Assembly: GCA_045634365.1 (NCBI GenBank)
Contig: JAZRAC010000042.1
Span: 73,181 to 137,180, forward strand
DNA length: 64,000 bases
Reading direction: 5' to 3'
DNA from: HGM04593 sp045634365
GTDB taxonomy: Bacteria > Bacteroidota > Bacteroidia > Bacteroidales > Bacteroidaceae
Every line of letters starts with the position of its first letter. Positions within the stretch are counted from its first letter, which is position 1. Of the stretch, positions 61,075 through 64,000 are shown in pieces. The notes beneath the pieces were generated by a model. That model was not told the DNA's origin. It did not search any database and saw only the letters and a list, made by a program, of their open reading frames with translations. A program made the translations under genes and the position numbers.

Positions 61075-62613
61075 ATGAAAAAGAATGTAATATGGATTGT
61101 GGGGCTCGTAATGGGCATCTGTTGTATGGGGCTTCTTTATTTGCAGCTCACATATATAGAGGCTATCGTGGATATGCGCCGCGAACATTTTGAGGAGGGT
61201 GTGAGGAGAAGTCTTTATCAGGTTGCCTATAATTTAGAGCTCGAAGAGATGCGGCATTATCTCACGAAGGATATTCAGAAGGATATTCATCGAGGGCAGA
61301 TTAAGGATGGCTTTCTTAAATTGGAACATAGTTATCTTGCTTCGTCCGAGGGTGGAAATGTCCTATCGGCCTTCGAACTTAAAACTTTTGTAAAAAATCC
61401 CAGCCAATCGGTGTCGCAATTCAAAATAAATTCCAATCGCGGAAATATGTCTATGCGCGATGCGCAGCGTCTTTCTATGGAGATTTTGAGCAAGCGTTAT
61501 AAATATCAGCGTGCGGTGCTCGATGAGGTTGTCTATAATATGCTCTATCAAGCAAGCGAAAAACCGTTGCAGAGTAGAATAAATTTCAGCAAACTTAACC
61601 AGAATATTAAAACCGAGCTTGCCAACAATGGAATTCTGCTGCCCTATCATTTCAGGGTGTTGCGCGGAGATTCCAAGGAGGTGTATCGCTGTCCCGACTT
61701 TTCCGACGAACAGAGTGAGAATAAATATAAGGAGTTGATATTCAAGAACGACCCTCCTGCGCGTATGGGTATGCTCGAAGTTCATTTCCCCACGCTGATT
61801 CTGAACAAATATATTTATAGTTCGGTTAAATTTATGATTCCTTCCATACTCTTCACTTTTGTTTTGTTAATAACATTTGTGATAACATTATATATGGCGG
61901 TGCGTCATAAAAAGATAACCGAAATGAAGAACGATTTTATAAATAATATGACTCACGAGTTTAAAACCCCAATCTCCACAATATCGCTTGCGGCGCAGAT
62001 GTTGCAGGACCAGACGGTGGCAAAATCTCCCGAAATGTTCGGGCGTTTGTCGGGGGTGATAGCAAGTGAGACTAAACGCTTGCGCTTTCAGGTTGACAAG
62101 GTGTTGCAGATGTCGATGTTCGATGATAAGAATACCGCCTCGCTGAAAATGAAGGAGCTCGATGCGAATGACCTTGTAGAGGGCATTGTAAATACTTTTG
62201 CAGTGAAAGTGGAGCAGAATGGCGGGGAACTTGTCTGGGAACTCGACGCAACCGACCCCTTTGTGTATGTCGATGAGATGCACTTTACGAATGTGGTGTT
62301 TAATCTTATGGACAATGCGGTGAAATATCGTCGTCAGGATGCACCATTGAAATTGGAGGTGCGCACTTGGAACAGTAATGGAAACTTTATGCTGTCGGTA
62401 AAAGACAATGGAATTGGCATACGCAAAGAAGACCTTAAAAAAATATTTGATAAATTTTACAGAGTTCACACCGGAAATATACACGATGTTAAAGGGTTTG
62501 GCCTCGGCCTTGCCTATGTGAAGCAGATTGTGCAGGCACTGAAAGGTTCCATAAGGGCCGAAAGTGAGCCGGGCGTGGGCACCACATTTATAATTGTATT
62601 ACCCTTAAAATAA
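61075..62613 (+). CDS. rprX: Sensor histidine kinase RprX
   Basis: The 512-residue kinase has TM1 at about 6-26, a periplasmic sensor of about 220 residues, TM2 at about 251-273, HisKA with the phospho-accepting His294 in NNMTHEFKTPISTISLAA, and a HATPase_c domain with N box NVVFNLMDNAVKYR, G1 DNGIGI, FDKFYRV and G2 GFGLGLAYVK. It is intact. The next gene encodes its response regulator 5 bases later. The pair matches Bacteroides RprX/RprY in size and sequence, first described from tetracycline-related studies in B. fragilis. The sensed signal is unknown. Confidence 0.9.
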   Translation: MKKNVIWIVGLVMGICCMGLLYLQLTYIEAIVDMRREHFEEGVRRSLYQVAYNLELEEMRHYLTKDIQKDIHRGQIKDGFLKLEHSYLASSEGGNVLSAFELKTFVKNPSQSVSQFKINSNRGNMSMRDAQRLSMEILSKRYKYQRAVLDEVVYNMLYQASEKPLQSRINFSKLNQNIKTELANNGILLPYHFRVLRGDSKEVYRCPDFSDEQSENKYKELIFKNDPPARMGMLEVHFPTLILNKYIYSSVKFMIPSILFTFVLLITFVITLYMAVRHKKITEMKNDFINNMTHEFKTPISTISLAAQMLQDQTVAKSPEMFGRLSGVIASETKRLRFQVDKVLQMSMFDDKNTASLKMKELDANDLVEGIVNTFAVKVEQNGGELVWELDATDPFVYVDEMHFTNVVFNLMDNAVKYRRQDAPLKLEVRTWNSNGNFMLSVKDNGIGIRKEDLKKIFDKFYRVHTGNIHDVKGFGLGLAYVKQIVQALKGSIRAESEPGVGTTFIIVLPLK

Positions 62614-62618
62614 AGATT

Positions 62619-63320
62619 ATGGACGAGAAACAGAGAATTCTATTGTGCGAGGACGATGAGAACCTCGGTATGTTGTTGCGTGAATATTTGCAGGCAAAGG
62701 GCTTTTATGCCGAATTGTGCCCCGATGGTGATGCCGGTTATAAGGCGTTTCTTAAAGGAAAATTCGATTTTTGCGTGCTCGATGTTATGATGCCTATTAA
62801 GGATGGATTTACTCTTGCACAGGAGATTCGTGCGGTAAATTCGGAAATTCCCATAATTTTCCTCACGGCAAAAACGCTTAACGAGGATATACTCGAAGGC
62901 TTCAAGATTGGTGCTGACGACTATATAACAAAGCCGTTCAGAATGGAGGAACTTGTGTTGCGCATCGAGGCTATTTTGCGTCGCGTTTGCGGAAAGAAGA
63001 GCAAGGTTAATACCTTATATAAAATTGGTCGTTTCCAATTTGATACACAGAAGCAGTTGCTCACCATTGGCGATCAGCAGACAAAGCTCACGACAAAAGA
63101 GTCGGAGCTGTTGAGTCTGTTGTGTGCTCACACAAATGAGATTTTGCAACGCGATTTTGCGCTAAAAACCGTGTGGACCGACGATAATTACTTCAACGCC
63201 CGCAGTATGGACGTGTATATCACCAAACTGCGTAAGCATTTGAAGGCCGACGACTCTATTGAGATTATAAATATTCACGGAAAAGGATATAAACTCATAG
63301 CTCCCGAGGTTGAGGCATAA
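62619..63320 (+). CDS. rprY: OmpR-family response regulator RprY
   Basis: The 233-residue regulator has a receiver domain (about 1-120) with the acidic pocket Glu11-Asp12-Asp13, phospho-acceptor Asp55 in FCVLDVMMPIKDGF, a Thr in FLTAKTL, and Lys in YITKPF. An OmpR/PhoB winged-helix domain (about 135-230) ends DVYITKLRKHLKADDSIEIINIHGKGYKL. RprY binds promoters including stress and Na+-translocating NADH dehydrogenase genes in relatives (from memory). It overlaps no other gene and is terminated by a 17-bp hairpin. Confidence 0.93.
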   Translation: MDEKQRILLCEDDENLGMLLREYLQAKGFYAELCPDGDAGYKAFLKGKFDFCVLDVMMPIKDGFTLAQEIRAVNSEIPIIFLTAKTLNEDILEGFKIGADDYITKPFRMEELVLRIEAILRRVCGKKSKVNTLYKIGRFQFDTQKQLLTIGDQQTKLTTKESELLSLLCAHTNEILQRDFALKTVWTDDNYFNARSMDVYITKLRKHLKADDSIEIINIHGKGYKLIAPEVEA

Positions 63321-63335
63321 TTCTCGGCAGATATA

Positions 63336-63375
63336 AAAATTAAGGAGTCACTTTCAAGAGTGACTCCTTAATTTT
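63336..63375. terminator. Bidirectional terminator, rprY and the small membrane protein gene
   Basis: A 17-bp perfect stem (63336-63352 with 63359-63375), loop TTCAAG, lies between the convergent genes. Confidence 0.85.
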
Positions 63376-63399
63376 ATATTGTACAGTAATATGTGCCTC

Positions 63400-63576
63400 T
63401 TACTCTTCCAAGGCTTTCTTGCCGGCCCAGATGTAGGCGATGAATCCTATTATCATAACCGCGAATGTGGTTGTGTTTAAGGCGTTGATGTTGTTCCAGC
63501 CACAGAAATGGCTCAGGATTAGAATTACTGCTCCGATGATAATCAAAGCAAGACCGAGATTTTTGATATTTGCCAT
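63400..63576 (-). CDS. Small two-helix membrane protein (58 aa)
   Basis: The minus strand encodes 58 residues beginning MANIKNLGLALIIIGAVILI. It has two hydrophobic helices (about 7-22 and 38-50) joined by a short polar loop SHFCGWNNINALNTT and ends in a charged AGKKALEE tail. I do not recognise a function; similar ~60-residue proteins are common in Bacteroidales genomes. It lies convergent to rprY and upstream of the rpsF operon. Start, stop and membrane topology are convincing. Confidence 0.75.
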   Translation of the reverse strand: MANIKNLGLALIIIGAVILILSHFCGWNNINALNTTTFAVMIIGFIAYIWAGKKALEE

Positions 63577-63750
63577 AGCTATATGATTTTTATTTTATGT
63601 AATTTCAACTTGTTGTGCAAAGTAACATATAAATATTTATAGAATAAAATTTTTTGCCTAAAAAATATTGCTTGTTCATATTTTAGAGTGTAGCCGAACA
63701 AATAATCGATGGTAAATCTTGCAGTCTGCCAAAAAAACGCAAGCGTAAAA

Positions 63751-63781
63751 CTTTGGTAATTGAAAAATTATGCCTATCTTT
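63751..63781 (+). promoter_or_regulatory. Promoter of the rpsF operon
   Basis: TTTG (63751-63754), 19 bases, TATCTTTG (63774-63781), 49 bases before the rpsF ATG. Confidence 0.8.
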
Positions 63782-63829
63782 GCACCCGCGTTTAGATAAA
63801 CGAATGTTTAACCAATTTATTAATTAAAA

Positions 63830-64000
63830 ATGAATCAATACGAAACCGTTTTCATTTTAACTCCCGTTTTGTCTGATGCTCAGATGAAGGAAGCGGTAGA
63901 GAAGTTCAAAGGCATTCTCACTGCTGAAGGTGCTGAGATTGTCAATGAGGAGAATTGGGGTCTTAAAAAACTTGCTTACCCCATTGAGAAGAAGTCAACA
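63830..64000 (+). CDS. rpsF: 30S ribosomal protein S6 (bS6), 5' part, cut by window end
   Basis: The first 57 codons read MNQYETVFILTPVLSDAQMK and continue VEKFKGILTAEGAEIVNEENWGLKKLAYPIEKKS, the S6 N-terminal half (family length about 110-115 residues in this phylum). bS6 pairs with bS18 on the platform of the small subunit; in Bacteroidota this pair helps sequester the anti-Shine-Dalgarno of 16S rRNA. A consensus promoter lies upstream. The rest, and probably rpsR and rplI, lie beyond the window. Confidence 0.95.
   Translation, partial: MNQYETVFILTPVLSDAQMKEAVEKFKGILTAEGAEIVNEENWGLKKLAYPIEKKST

Overview
The window reads as a chromosome segment of a gut-type member of the Bacteroidales (Bacteroidota; Prevotella, Bacteroides or Muribaculaceae-like). 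The evidence is lineage-specific genes (DUF4270, DUF4827 and DUF4295/bL38 proteins, a TonB-dependent receptor with a carboxypeptidase-type N-terminal domain, an RprX/RprY pair, an EF-G2 paralogue, a methylmalonyl-CoA decarboxylase locus). Promoters also fit the Bacteroidota consensus, TTTG, 19-20 bases, then TAnnTTTG or TATCTTCG, and Shine-Dalgarno sequences are mostly absent. No rRNA, CRISPR array or intact insertion sequence was seen. One tRNA (Arg, TCT) is present.

Layout. 0.1-3.3 kb: a small protein and a large amidase-like envelope protein. 3.3-8.2 kb: a hairpin-rich spacer, rpmH, ridA-ilvA, nhaA, tRNA-Arg and a CRP-type regulator. 8.4-11.1 kb: miaA-dagK-kdsA. 11.4-18.5 kb: a glycogen/alpha-glucan group (debranching enzyme, GT4, GH57, then a short GT5-like protein with a DUF4270 lipoprotein). 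18.8-20.0 kb: panC-panD. 20.1-24.7 kb: propionate/methylmalonyl-CoA genes (mce, carboxyltransferase, a 48-residue protein, biotin carrier) and a GH20 hexosaminidase. 25.3-27.2 kb: an acyl-CoA ligase.

27.3-35.3 kb is an AT-rich, decayed integrative/mobilizable island. It holds a 5'-truncated MOBP relaxase, an apparent structured noncoding RNA unit, three unknown genes, a RloA/RloB (AbiL-like) defence pair, and a tyrosine integrase broken by one in-frame amber codon. Core functions resume with a Cys-repeat periplasmic protein, a TonB receptor, a FemAB-like acyltransferase, tsaD-cinA and rpmB-rpmG-bL38. A 2566-residue secreted protein fusing a sialidase and a GH95 fucosidase follows. The window ends with rpe-comEC, nrnA, DUF4827-glmM, hemW, EF-G2, rprXY and the start of rpsF.

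Three features are not explained by ordinary annotation. (1) A ~332-bp structured repeat occurs twice (27.3 and 42.0 kb), about 94% identical, with nested long stems and a 3' hairpin that covaries between copies. (2) A family of promoter-bearing leader repeats lies upstream of three unrelated transcription units (window start, mce operon, 35.5-kb gene), with covarying palindromes. (3) A promoter, 118-nt long-hairpin and terminator unit at 29.3-29.5 kb lies in the island. Other points of note are the EF-G paralogue without its catalytic histidine and the GH33-GH95 fusion.
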